From assembly GCA_964211495.1 (NCBI GenBank), contig CAXORL010000007.1, positions 1 to 53,633 of the forward strand: a DNA stretch of 53,633 bases, written 5' to 3'. Below the pieces are notes generated by a model. That model made no database searches, was not told where the DNA came from, and saw only the letters and a program-made list of their open reading frames with translations. Of this stretch, positions 1-6,467 are shown one piece after another. The position numbers and the translations under genes were made by a program. The number at the start of each line of letters is the position of its first letter. Position 1 is the first letter of the stretch. The DNA is from Faucicola osloensis_B (lineage in GTDB: Bacteria; Pseudomonadota; Gammaproteobacteria; Pseudomonadales; Moraxellaceae).

Positions 1-474
1 ATAGGTAAAACGCCTAAGTTTGAGCTGCAGAATTTCAGGAAGCAGTTAGGCGTTGAGATTTCGCAGTATAAAACAATGAGTAATTTTAAAAAGTTTGTTC
101 TGGATTTCGCTGTTAAACAGATTAATCTACATACAGATATCACTGTCAAATACGATCAACATAAAGAGGGGCGTAGTATCGTAGGGTTTACATTTAAATT
201 CAAAGCTAAGCCCAAGCCCAAACTTAAGAAAGCAATAGAATCACGAAGAGATGGTGATACTGCTGATATGTTTACTATAGACGGTTTGAATGACAAGCAA
301 CTTGGCCGTATTGCTCGAAATCCTCAGTTTATGACTGATTACAATCATATGGTTAGCCCTACCAGTCCAGCAGGCCAGAACAAAGAAGATTGGGAGTTTG
401 AAATGGTTAATCGACTGAAGAAAGATGCTACGCAGTTTAAAAACCGTCCTATCAAAGAGTATCTTGATTACTGA
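1..474 (+). CDS. Rep_3-family plasmid replication initiator, C-terminal part (5' end outside window)
   Basis: The frame is open from the first base, so this is the 3' end of a longer gene; the ATG at 76 is internal. The segment with SNFKKFVLDFAVKQINLHTD followed by KEGRSIVGFTF aligns well with the equivalent segment of the full Rep_3 initiator on the minus strand (6468-7709), which carries MSNFKNRVLDLAVQQVNKFT and KKEGRKIVGFEF. This is the second winged-helix domain, which in the family binds iterons. The tail is lysine-rich and acidic. It is therefore a second, different Rep protein. No matching iterons are visible in the window, and they would be expected upstream of position 1. The family call is confident. 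Whether the gene is intact cannot be judged. Confidence 0.8.
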   Translation: MGKTPKFELQNFRKQLGVEISQYKTMSNFKKFVLDFAVKQINLHTDITVKYDQHKEGRSIVGFTFKFKAKPKPKLKKAIESRRDGDTADMFTIDGLNDKQLGRIARNPQFMTDYNHMVSPTSPAGQNKEDWEFEMVNRLKKDATQFKNRPIKEYLDY

Positions 475-559
475 TTTGATAGTATATGCACGCTCAAGCT
501 CTATGCTTGTCAAAGTTGTTAGTTAATTGGATTTAGAAATGATTAAGAAAGGCCAACCC

Positions 560-1243
560 ATGAAGCCACCGGTAAAGACGAGCTTTCGCGGCAGGGACGT
601 CGCCTACCTGGTAATTTCCATTGTTTTAGTGGGCGTAGGTTACGCAGCCTACCGCGGCTTATACTTTGTTGGTGAAAACGTTCCTTTTGCCCAAGAGATG
701 ATCCTAGTGTTCCTGGGTGCAGCTGTCACTATCTATCTGACAGCTGTGCTCCTCAATCGCCAGACTGAGCTTGAGTTAAGAAAAGAAGGGCAAGTTCTTC
801 TTTTTCAACAAAAGCATGACACATATATGCGCGTCATCGAAAAGGTTGCTGAAATTGTGGAGCGTGAACGTCATGATTCTGCGCTCATTGATGAACTCAG
901 GGTCATCAGCCACAGGCTTGCCGTTGTCGGCAGCGCGCCAGTTGTCGAAGCGTTCCGACGCGTTCTTGATCTGCTTGTTGATGGACTTGAGGATGGCCAG
1001 TTGAACGGCAATGACGCAGAACAGGTGATGCATGCCGTAGCTAAAGTCACGATTGCGATGCGTTCGGACATCAGCAGCGACAACGACCCTGAAGCGCGTC
1101 GGTCAGCTGCAGAAACGATCATGGCGAACTCACGCAAGATCGAGCGGCTGGACGACATCGAGCACTCAAAGTCCAAGCCAGACGCAAATGCAGCCAACAA
1201 TAAACAGAAGAAAGGAGATTCGAAAGATGATGCAAGGACATAA
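560..1243 (+). CDS. Unknown membrane protein with two N-terminal helices and a cytoplasmic domain
   Basis: No family is recognised. The 227-residue product has two hydrophobic helices near the N terminus (around VAYLVISIVLVGVGYAAY and EMILVFLGAAVTIYLTAVLL), then a long charged helical region and a Lys/Asp/Asn-rich tail. The ATG at 560 is chosen because AAGAAAGG at 545-552 gives a 7-nt spacing. A TTG at 527 and an ATG at 539 are in frame but less well placed. The coding sequence is clearly richer in GC (many GCG, CGC and GTC codons) than the AT-rich genes on either side, which suggests transfer from another host. A 54-codon ORF overlaps its 3' end. Confidence 0.6.
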   Translation: MKPPVKTSFRGRDVAYLVISIVLVGVGYAAYRGLYFVGENVPFAQEMILVFLGAAVTIYLTAVLLNRQTELELRKEGQVLLFQQKHDTYMRVIEKVAEIVERERHDSALIDELRVISHRLAVVGSAPVVEAFRRVLDLLVDGLEDGQLNGNDAEQVMHAVAKVTIAMRSDISSDNDPEARRSAAETIMANSRKIERLDDIEHSKSKPDANAANNKQKKGDSKDDART

Positions 1244-1391
1244 CCGCCCGCCATTCGCACCAACAATTCCCGGAACCAACCTTCGTTCTCATGATGTGCC
1301 AACCGCCATCATTTACCGACCCGCGCGCGCGGCCGCCACGATCCCGACACTGGGTTCTGGAGTTCGAACCGTCACGCCCGCAGAACCTTGA
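1227..1391 (+). CDS. Small proline/threonine-rich ORF, 54 aa, overlapping the upstream gene
   Basis: This short frame begins at ATGATG and has an AAAGGAG Shine-Dalgarno at 1211-1217, one of the better ones in the region. It overlaps the last 17 nt of the membrane-protein gene in another frame, which would allow translational coupling. The product is rich in Pro, Thr, Ala and Arg, with no hydrophobic segment and no family recognised. It shares the high GC content of its partner and ends shortly before a terminator-like hairpin. It may be a genuine small gene or the truncated remnant of a larger one. Confidence 0.4.
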   Translation: MMQGHNRPPFAPTIPGTNLRSHDVPTAIIYRPARAAATIPTLGSGVRTVTPAEP

Positions 1392-1477
1392 GCCCTTGAT
1401 GGGATGGACGACGTCTCAGGATCCTTACCGGCCTATCAGGGAATAATTTAATAACTCCAAACACATATTAATCAACT

Positions 1478-1503
1478 ACCTCAAAATAGTTTGGGGTTTT
1501 TTT
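1478..1503 (+). terminator. Rho-independent terminator
   Basis: An 8-bp stem (1478-1485 with 1490-1497, one G-T pair) closes a 4-nt loop and runs straight into a run of seven T residues. It lies about 90 nt after the 54-aa ORF and would end the plus-strand transcript of the GC-rich gene pair. Confidence 0.6.
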
Positions 1504-1512
1504 ACATTATCT

Positions 1513-1559
1513 TTGTATTATGTTGTATGTAGTATTATTATACATACAACATAATACAA
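1513..1559. repeat. Perfect 19-bp inverted repeat next to the Tn3-type end
   Basis: Arms 1513-1531 and 1541-1559 are exact reverse complements separated by 9 nt, all AT-rich. The right arm stops at the base before the GGGG of the Tn3-like terminal repeat at 1560. It could be an operator, a recombinase site or a preferred transposon target. No function can be assigned. Confidence 0.6.
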
Positions 1560-1597
1560 GGGGTTACCCCAGAATTCGGAGAAAATAGTACGTTAAG
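1560..1597 (+). mobile_element. Tn3-family 38-bp terminal inverted repeat
   Basis: The sequence starts GGGGT, has a GAA and AAAAT core, and ends ACGTTAAG exactly 38 bp later, which is the standard length and layout of Tn3-family termini (compare the known GGGGTCGTCTCAGAA...CACGCTAAG end). A related end facing the same way lies at 49099-49136, and the similarity continues about 50 bp inward. The element interior would extend rightwards over the HigBA-type pair and the resolvase. No facing partner end and no tnpA are seen, so this is a remnant or a rearranged transposon. Confidence 0.65.
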
Positions 1598-1636
1598 GAA
1601 TTTAGTCGAGTATTTTTAAAATTGATAAAGGTCAAG

Positions 1637-1666
1637 GTGTCTAAAAAACGTCGGTTTTTTAGACAC
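1637..1666. repeat. 13-bp inverted repeat hairpin near the Tn3 end
   Basis: GTGTCTAAAAAAC (1637-1649) and GTTTTTTAGACAC (1654-1666) are perfect reverse complements around a GTCG loop. The half GTCTAAAAAACG is also present at the same distance from the second Tn3-like end near 49180, so it appears to be part of the subterminal structure of this transposon family. It may act as a terminator or a transposase-binding region. Confidence 0.5.
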
Positions 1667-1678
1667 TTCCATTTCCAC

Positions 1679-1703
1679 AAAAAAACAAGGGCAAACCGCC
1701 CCT
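1679..1703 (-). terminator. Terminator downstream of the HigBA-type pair
   Basis: Read on the minus strand, a 6-bp stem (AGGGGC with GCCCTT, one wobble) around a 5-nt loop is followed by TTG and a T run. It lies 115 nt after the antitoxin stop and fits the leftward toxin-antitoxin transcript. Confidence 0.45.
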
Positions 1704-1817
1704 ATTTCTGTCAATCTACTTGTCTATAAAACAGCGTCAGATAAACCCATTATCTTGAGTTTATCAGAAAACTCAAAATAAGCTTAGGTCAGACTGGAAG
1801 TGGATATAGTTGGAAAA

Positions 1818-2150
1818 CTACGCCAAATGAGCAATCTCATCAATTAACTCAGGTTTTTTACCCAATAATTTGAGTAAGACTTGAGCTGAACCGCTCGGTT
1901 TACGCTGACCTTGCTCCCAAGACTTTAAAGTATTGACCGAAATGCCCAATGACTTGGCAAATTGACTTTGTGATAAGCCTGTCTTTTGACGAACTTGGCT
2001 GACTTCCGATACGGGTGCATACCGTCCTTCTCTCAATTGAGAAAGTGATTTGGCTAAACTGTCCTTAATCACAATCGCATCAGGATCATCTTTAATAACT
2101 GCTTCAACAATATTGGCAATATCTAAATCAGAAAAGTTGACAGGTTTCAT
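1818..2150 (-). CDS. HigA-like XRE antitoxin
   Basis: This 110-residue protein has a C-terminal helix-turn-helix of the HigA/XRE type (residues about 50-100), seen in the run RQKTGLSQSQFAKSLGISVN followed by TLKSWEQGQRKPSG. It would neutralise the toxin encoded just upstream and repress the shared promoter. The start overlaps the 3' end of the toxin gene by 4 nt (ATGA type), so the two are translationally coupled in the toxin-first order typical of higBA. Tn3-family transposons often carry such modules between an end and the resolvase, and the context here matches. The family call is solid. Confidence 0.85.
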   Translation of the reverse strand: MKPVNFSDLDIANIVEAVIKDDPDAIVIKDSLAKSLSQLREGRYAPVSEVSQVRQKTGLSQSQFAKSLGISVNTLKSWEQGQRKPSGSAQVLLKLLGKKPELIDEIAHLA

Positions 2151-2467
2151 GATTGGTTTCCTTGTTTTTCATTTTTTAAAGACTTTAATTCTTTGGCAGA
2201 AATATTTTCCTTTTCATTTTTGGCATATACGGCTAGACAAACTATGAGGCCATCATCCAGCATATTGTAGTAAATGATTCGAACCCCACCTGACTTACCT
2301 TTACCACTGGTTGCCCAACGAATTTTGCGTAAACCTTTACCATGTTGAATCACATCACCTTTTAATGGATTTTGTGAAAGGTAAGTAAAGAAAGCCAATC
2401 GATCATCCAAATCTAACAAGTGAGCAATCTCAACTTTAAAGCTTTCCGTTTCGACAACCGTATACAT
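2147..2467 (-). CDS. HigB/RelE-type toxin
   Basis: This is a 106-residue basic protein of the RelE/ParE superfamily, HigB-like. Visible features are the N-terminal helix region, the strand LRKIRWATSGKGKSGGVRII with the conserved arginines, and the YYN and VCLAVYAKNEK core strands near the C terminus. Members of this family are ribosome-dependent mRNA endonucleases. It precedes its antitoxin with a 4-nt overlap. The promoter/operator region is at 2485-2516, where an inverted repeat surrounds a TATAAT-like box. It is part of the probable Tn3-derived passenger segment. Confidence 0.8.
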   Translation of the reverse strand: MYTVVETESFKVEIAHLLDLDDRLAFFTYLSQNPLKGDVIQHGKGLRKIRWATSGKGKSGGVRIIYYNMLDDGLIVCLAVYAKNEKENISAKELKSLKNEKQGNQS

Positions 2468-2484
2468 AGCAAACCTTTAATATA

Positions 2485-2516
2485 TAATACATTGCATTAT
2501 AATACAAAATGTATTA
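2485..2516 (-). promoter_or_regulatory. Operator/promoter of the HigBA-type operon
   Basis: TAATACATT (2485-2493) and AATGTATTA (2508-2516) form a 9-bp inverted repeat 18 nt upstream of the toxin start, with AT-rich -10-like sequence between. The antitoxin's helix-turn-helix is the expected binder. This is inference from position and symmetry. Confidence 0.45.
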
Positions 2517-2570
2517 GCCAACAATCGATTTCAGAATCCTGAAAAATAGAAACTTTCAAAAATACTGTAA

Positions 2571-3179
2571 TTATTCGATTTTGCTTATCAAGTCCACTCC
2601 AGCTTTCTTCAACTCCCCTTTCGCTGTTACATAGTGATATAGCGTGCTACTCGGAATATCACCAAGCTCTTTGCAAATCGAGGGAATACTGCGAGTTTGG
2701 TCTTGCATTAAATGCTGGGCATAACGTAATTTCTCTGCCGTCATGATTCTAGGTCTGCCGCCTTTACGCCCTCGAGCCCTAGCAGCCGCAATCCCCTCTT
2801 TCACTCGCTGACGAATAATATTGCGCTCCATCTCAGCAAAGGCGGCCTGAATCTGTAAAAATGCCCGACCTGCAGGGGTGGTGGTATCCATCGGTGAATT
2901 AATCGCTTTAAAGCCAATGTCTTTTTCAGCCAGTTCATCAATCAGCTTTATAAGGTCACTGGCTAACCGCCCTAACCTATCCAAATCCAAAACGACTAAC
3001 ACATCACCTTTTCGCAAATAATTAAGACAATCATCTAACCCTTTTCGTTGGGAGTTACTACCTGATGCCTTGTCCTCAAAAATTCGCTCACAGCCGATTT
3101 CTTTTAGCGCATCAACTTGACGGTCAAGGAGTTGTTTTCCTTCCGATGTGGATACTCGAGCATAACCGATTAAACTCAT
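2571..3179 (-). CDS. Serine recombinase, Tn3 resolvase / invertase family
   Basis: A 202-residue small serine recombinase. The catalytic Ser is in YARVST near residue 10; the downstream conserved blocks are VVLDLDRLGR, the AGRAFLQIQAAFAEMERN E-helix region and the RGRKGGRP linker, followed by a C-terminal helix-turn-helix (SIPSICKELG, STLYHYV). In Tn3-family transposons this protein (TnpR) resolves cointegrates at a res site. The segment upstream of its start (3180-3320) contains two inverted repeats that could be res subsites. The gene lies 1 kb inside a Tn3-like end and next to a toxin-antitoxin pair, consistent with a transposon remnant that has lost tnpA. A DNA invertase of the Pin type is the alternative. 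Confidence 0.85.
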   Translation of the reverse strand: MSLIGYARVSTSEGKQLLDRQVDALKEIGCERIFEDKASGSNSQRKGLDDCLNYLRKGDVLVVLDLDRLGRLASDLIKLIDELAEKDIGFKAINSPMDTTTPAGRAFLQIQAAFAEMERNIIRQRVKEGIAAARARGRKGGRPRIMTAEKLRYAQHLMQDQTRSIPSICKELGDIPSSTLYHYVTAKGELKKAGVDLISKIE

Positions 3180-3189
3180 GATGAAATTC

Positions 3190-3320
3190 TCACGATAAAA
3201 GATAATTACCCCATCTTATCATATTTAGATTTATTTGGCTTTATCGTGAAATAAATGTAATAAAAAAGCGCCGAATTGACGCTGATTTACAAAATCACGA
3301 AAAACAATAGGTTTTCGTGA
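3190..3320. promoter_or_regulatory. Candidate res/operator region upstream of the resolvase
   Basis: Two inverted repeats are visible: TCACGATAAA (3190-3199) with TTTATCGTGA (3240-3249), and TCACGAAAA (3295-3303) with TTTTCGTGA (3312-3320). Both share a TCACGA end. Serine resolvases bind such imperfect repeats upstream of their own genes. A leftward terminator (3261-3283) lies between them. Assignment as res is inference. Confidence 0.35.
3261..3283 (-). terminator. Terminator downstream of the PIN/RHH toxin-antitoxin pair
   Basis: On the minus strand the stem AGCGTC/GGCGCT (one wobble) around AATTC is followed by six T residues. It would stop leftward transcripts from the toxin-antitoxin genes before the resolvase promoter. 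Confidence 0.5.
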
Positions 3321-3452
3321 GTTTGTAATTATAACATTATTTATGGACAATATTTTATATATTAATTTTATTTATGTAACTTATATAAAAATAATATTTT
3401 TATTATAAACAGACATTTTTTAATTTTTATATGGCTGTTGAAACCTTATCAT

Positions 3453-3695
3453 TTATCTTGACAAGGTTTTATCATAAGCTTCTCGTTTTTCAAGCACTTT
3501 ATCCAGTAACGCAATACCTGCAGTAATATCGCCTTTAGCGGCTCGAGCCTTGAAGCGAGTTTCAATATCTTGTTTAGCAATCATTAAGGTCATGGCTTCA
3601 TCAATCAGTTTATTAACACTAACCCCACGAGATACTGCAAGGCTTTTGATACGCTCATGTTTTTCTTCAGTTACTCTAAGTGTGATAACGGACAT
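3453..3695 (-). CDS. Ribbon-helix-helix antitoxin of a PIN-domain toxin
   Basis: This 80-residue protein starts MSVITLRVTEEKHERIKSLA, a typical RHH DNA-binding N terminus, followed by SRGVSVNKLIDEAM and a charged C-terminal half suited to bind a toxin. The start at 3695 is chosen over the longer frame because GGAG lies 8 nt upstream. It begins inside the last 20 nt of the PIN toxin gene, so translation is coupled. The toxin comes first in the transcript, the reverse of classical vapBC. It probably stabilises the plasmid. The antitoxin call rests on fold and context. Confidence 0.7.
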   Translation of the reverse strand: MSVITLRVTEEKHERIKSLAVSRGVSVNKLIDEAMTLMIAKQDIETRFKARAAKGDITAGIALLDKVLEKREAYDKTLSR

Positions 3696-4113
3696 TATGT
3701 ATCTCCAATAATTGTTTAGGGGTGATGACTTTAAAACTATCAAAGATTAATTCGCTTTGGCGAAAGTCTTTTAAATTCTTCGTAATGATATAATCAGCAT
3801 TTCCCGCTACAGCCAATTCAACAATAAAATTATCCCCTTCGTCTTTGAGATTGGGTCGCCATAGATAGCTGACATCAATCAAGCGACATACTGAATATAA
3901 CGCATTAAATAGGACTTCTCGCTCTGTAAAGATTAATGCCACAGGGTGGTCGAATACGGACTCACGTCCAATTAGGTCTTCATACTCAAACAATAGCGCA
4001 TGACTGACTAAAGGCGTAAAGTTCCCCGTTAGGCAACCACGAATGACTAAATTGTCATATCGGGAGCCTAAACAAGCCCCGACGATGATATTAGTATCTA
4101 AAATAATTTTCAT
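3676..4113 (-). CDS. PIN-domain toxin (VapC-like ribonuclease)
   Basis: The product is 145 residues and starts MKIILDTNIIVGA, with the first PIN-domain acidic residue (DTN). A second acidic cluster lies at DEGDNFIVELAVAG, and the third at ADYIITKNLKDF, a layout typical of the COG1569-type PIN proteins annotated as putative toxins. Such proteins cleave RNA with metal at the acidic site. It precedes an RHH antitoxin with a 20-nt overlap. All the usual acidic positions appear to be present, so it is probably active. Confidence 0.75.
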   Translation of the reverse strand: MKIILDTNIIVGACLGSRYDNLVIRGCLTGNFTPLVSHALLFEYEDLIGRESVFDHPVALIFTEREVLFNALYSVCRLIDVSYLWRPNLKDEGDNFIVELAVAGNADYIITKNLKDFRQSELIFDSFKVITPKQLLEIHNVRYHT

Positions 4114-4181
4114 AAAAATGCTATCGTATGTGATAGCACTTAGTATACAAGATAACGATTTAATAATCGAATTTTCTTTTT

Positions 4182-4349
4182 TTACTTGAGCATAGTTCGC
4201 CTATCAATTTCCGCTCGCAACTTACTGGACAATGCTCTTAATTTAATAGAAGTGAATACCAGCGCTTTTTTCTGTTGTATTGTATATTGCAACCATTGAT
4301 AATTTATATTTCGCCTCTCCTTATACTTAGTGGGCGGCAATTCATTCAT
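4182..4349 (-). CDS. Possible small basic protein, 55 aa
   Basis: An open frame starting MNELPPTKYKERRN and ending AEIDRRTMLK lies just upstream of, and in the same direction as, the PIN toxin gene. It is rich in Lys and Arg and resembles real coding sequence, but no clear Shine-Dalgarno precedes the ATG and no family is recognised. It may be the C-terminal remnant of a longer gene, since the frame is open for a few codons upstream. The rest of the 4114-4545 gap holds only AT-rich sequence and the palindrome at 4415-4436. Confidence 0.3.
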   Translation of the reverse strand: MNELPPTKYKERRNINYQWLQYTIQQKKALVFTSIKLRALSSKLRAEIDRRTMLK

Positions 4350-4414
4350 TTGCTGATGGCATTTTAGGTTTTAATATTCTTTTTAGTACATTGAATAAAA
4401 GTTGCTTAGGCTAA

Positions 4415-4436
4415 AATTGTCCGAATTCGGACAATT
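4415..4436. promoter_or_regulatory. Candidate parS site, upstream copy
   Basis: A perfect 22-bp palindrome with core TGTCCGAATTCGGACA sits 110 bp before parA. The same 16-bp core occurs in a 26-bp perfect palindrome 123 bp after parB (6415-6440), so parAB is bracketed by the two. A 16-bp palindrome is the usual size of a ParB-binding parS. Assignment is inference from symmetry, repetition and position. Confidence 0.6.
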
Positions 4437-4545
4437 AAAATTTATTGCTTTACACATTCCAAAACAATATTCTTGAATCTAGCATTTACTTATATTAGTA
4501 TAACAATCAACATAAATCTTTCTTTCATTCAAGAAGAATATCCTT

Positions 4546-5385
4546 ATGAATCAAAAAAACACCAAAGTAATAACAATTGCCAACCATAAAGGCGGCTGTG
4601 GTAAAACAGCAACCGTTGTCCATCTTGCTGCTGAATTAGCTCAACTAGACTTATCAGTTCTAGTAATTGATCTTGACCCGCAGGGTAATGCAAGCACTCA
4701 TATTGGTATAAAACATCCCAGTGAAGTGTCTGTAACTATCAAAGATTTGTTATTGGGTGGATATTCTAAATTAGTAGAAGCCGTTCAAGAAGAAACTAAC
4801 TTTAAAGGAGTACATTTGATAAGTTCTTCCCTATCTTTGACAACCGAGGAAGACAAAATCAAAGACAATGAGCCTCGACCCTTAGAAGTTTTAGGGCGAA
4901 TTATCAAGCCACTATTAGGGGTTTACGATGTGATCTTAATTGATACGCCACCAAGCTTACGCACATTGACCGGTAACGCTCTGTCCTGTGCCACAGATTA
5001 TATTATTCCTATTTTTAGTGGTTCTCAATACGGTATGTATGGCGTATTAGATTTGCAGGCTTATATTGAGAAAATTCGATACATTAATCCAAACTTGAAT
5101 TTATTAGGAGCATTACTCATTCGGCATGATGAAAGACAGCTAATGTGCCGGGCTATCAAAGAATCCGCGAAAGAACAAATTGGTAAGGTCATTCCGATTG
5201 ATATTTCTTCGAGTAATAATATTGACAAATCTGCAGCACTCAAGGTTAGTATCCGAGAAGTCGATGCAACTGCAAAGATTGCAAGGAAATTTCGTCAATT
5301 AGCAATATGGGTAGCGAAAGAAACTGGATTAAAACCAGAATTACAACTGACTACTGTAATTGAAGGAGAGGAAGAAAATGACTAG
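4546..5385 (+). CDS. parA: ParA-family partition ATPase
   Basis: This 279-residue P-loop ATPase moves plasmid copies together with ParB. The deviant Walker A motif NHKGGCGKTATVVHLA is at residues about 13-28, the Walker A' region is VIDLDPQGNAS, and the Walker B region is VILIDTPPS. There is no N-terminal helix-turn-helix extension, so this is the short (type Ib-like) form. Its last 8 nt overlap the parB start, making a coupled parAB operon. A candidate parS lies upstream and could also autoregulate the operon. An alternative of a chromosomal Soj is unlikely given the adjacent plasmid rep gene. Confidence 0.9.
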   Translation: MNQKNTKVITIANHKGGCGKTATVVHLAAELAQLDLSVLVIDLDPQGNASTHIGIKHPSEVSVTIKDLLLGGYSKLVEAVQEETNFKGVHLISSSLSLTTEEDKIKDNEPRPLEVLGRIIKPLLGVYDVILIDTPPSLRTLTGNALSCATDYIIPIFSGSQYGMYGVLDLQAYIEKIRYINPNLNLLGALLIRHDERQLMCRAIKESAKEQIGKVIPIDISSSNNIDKSAALKVSIREVDATAKIARKFRQLAIWVAKETGLKPELQLTTVIEGEEEND

Positions 5386-6292
5386 TCAGCTTCAATCTTT
5401 GTTGAAAGAAAAAATCAATGCCAATATCAAAGCACATGGGCTTGCAGACAAAGAGTTTGCGGAATTTGACAGTTATCAGTCAGGAAAAATTGAACAAATT
5501 CCCCTTGATAAAATTAAACCCAACAATGCTCAACCTCGTTTAGAATTTACTGATGAATCGTTGGATAAGCTTGCTGATTCAATCAATGAACTGGGTTTGC
5601 TTCAACCTATCAGCGTGCAAAAGAAAGGGGATTTCTACAACATTGTAGCGGGAGAAAGACGTTTTCGAGCGGTTAAAAAGCTTGGCAAACAATTTATTGA
5701 TTGTATTATAATTACAGTAACTAATGAGAACAACGCTCTATTGGCGTTAGCAGAAAATTTAAGCCGTGAAAATTTATCAGATTATGAAATAGCTAAAGCA
5801 ATTATATCTTTTAAATCGAATTTTCCTTCCAAGACCGAATATGCGAAAGCTTTAGGTATTTCTAGACAGAAACTTTACAAATTATTTGCTTTTGAAATTT
5901 TAGATAATGATTTACTAGCTAAATTAGATAATCATCCTAACATCATCTCGGCCGATACTATTGAACAATTAGCCACACTAAGAAAACATCTTAATATTCC
6001 TCATGATGAATTTTTACCGCTTCTTTCCGAAGGGTTTGATTTAATTATCAGTAGCCACTTGAAGCAAAGTAAGTTACCAGACTTTATAAAAAATAAAGCT
6101 AATAACTCTCTATCAAATCAACATCCTACTAATACCAAGGTAAGGAAATCTTACAAGAAAGAAGGTAAGACTATTGGAAAAATCATTCAAACTGATAAGA
6201 AATTTATTGTTGAGCTTGAAAGTCTTAATTTGAATGAAGCCGATTTAGAAAAAGTTGAAGTATTTTTTGATAACTTACTTTCTAATAGTTGA
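5378..6292 (+). CDS. parB: ParB-family centromere-binding protein
   Basis: The 304-residue protein has the ParB/Srx CTPase domain near residues 35-125: the sequence IPLDKIKPNNAQPR, the GERRFRA motif (box II) and the ALAENLSRENLSDYE segment are all visible. A central helix-turn-helix follows (TEYAKALGISRQKLYKLFAF), then a C-terminal dimerization tail. The ATG at 5378 is used, not the upstream TTG, because GGAGAGGAAG precedes it and it overlaps the parA stop as ATGACTAG. It would load at the palindromes on both sides of the operon. The sequence is complete and of normal length. Confidence 0.88.
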   Translation: MTSQLQSLLKEKINANIKAHGLADKEFAEFDSYQSGKIEQIPLDKIKPNNAQPRLEFTDESLDKLADSINELGLLQPISVQKKGDFYNIVAGERRFRAVKKLGKQFIDCIIITVTNENNALLALAENLSRENLSDYEIAKAIISFKSNFPSKTEYAKALGISRQKLYKLFAFEILDNDLLAKLDNHPNIISADTIEQLATLRKHLNIPHDEFLPLLSEGFDLIISSHLKQSKLPDFIKNKANNSLSNQHPTNTKVRKSYKKEGKTIGKIIQTDKKFIVELESLNLNEADLEKVEVFFDNLLSNS

Positions 6293-6362
6293 TTTACACT
6301 TGAACATCCAAGTGTGCGAATCAAACAATTTAATTGATATTTTATTTTTTAATTTTTTGCAA

Positions 6363-6385
6363 AATACTCGAAAAACGTATTTATA
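6363..6385 (+). repeat. Orphan iteron-like copy
   Basis: This 23-bp stretch matches the 22-bp iterons of the origin, plus one base, at 21 of 23 positions (ends AACGTATTTATA). It is 1.4 kb from the iteron array, between parB and the 3' end of rep, 30 bp from the second palindrome. It may be an extra Rep-binding site. Confidence 0.5.
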
Positions 6386-6414
6386 TTAAATTTGGAAGTT
6401 TTAGTAAATCATAT

Positions 6415-6440
6415 AAAAGTGTCCGAATTCGGACACTTTT
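6415..6440. promoter_or_regulatory. Candidate parS site, downstream copy, possibly also a terminator
   Basis: A 26-bp perfect palindrome contains the same TGTCCGAATTCGGACA core as the copy before parA. Its arms end in AAAA and TTTT, so the transcript could also form a terminator hairpin for the convergent parB and rep transcripts. The repeated core favours protein binding over a simple terminator. Confidence 0.6.
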
Positions 6441-6467
6441 TTGTTTCCATAGTATTCAGAAAATAAG

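Noticed and set aside
3180..4600. A facing Tn3 terminal repeat that would close the element starting at 1560
   Set aside because: No sequence like CTTA(A/G)CGTAC...CCCC was found in this stretch.
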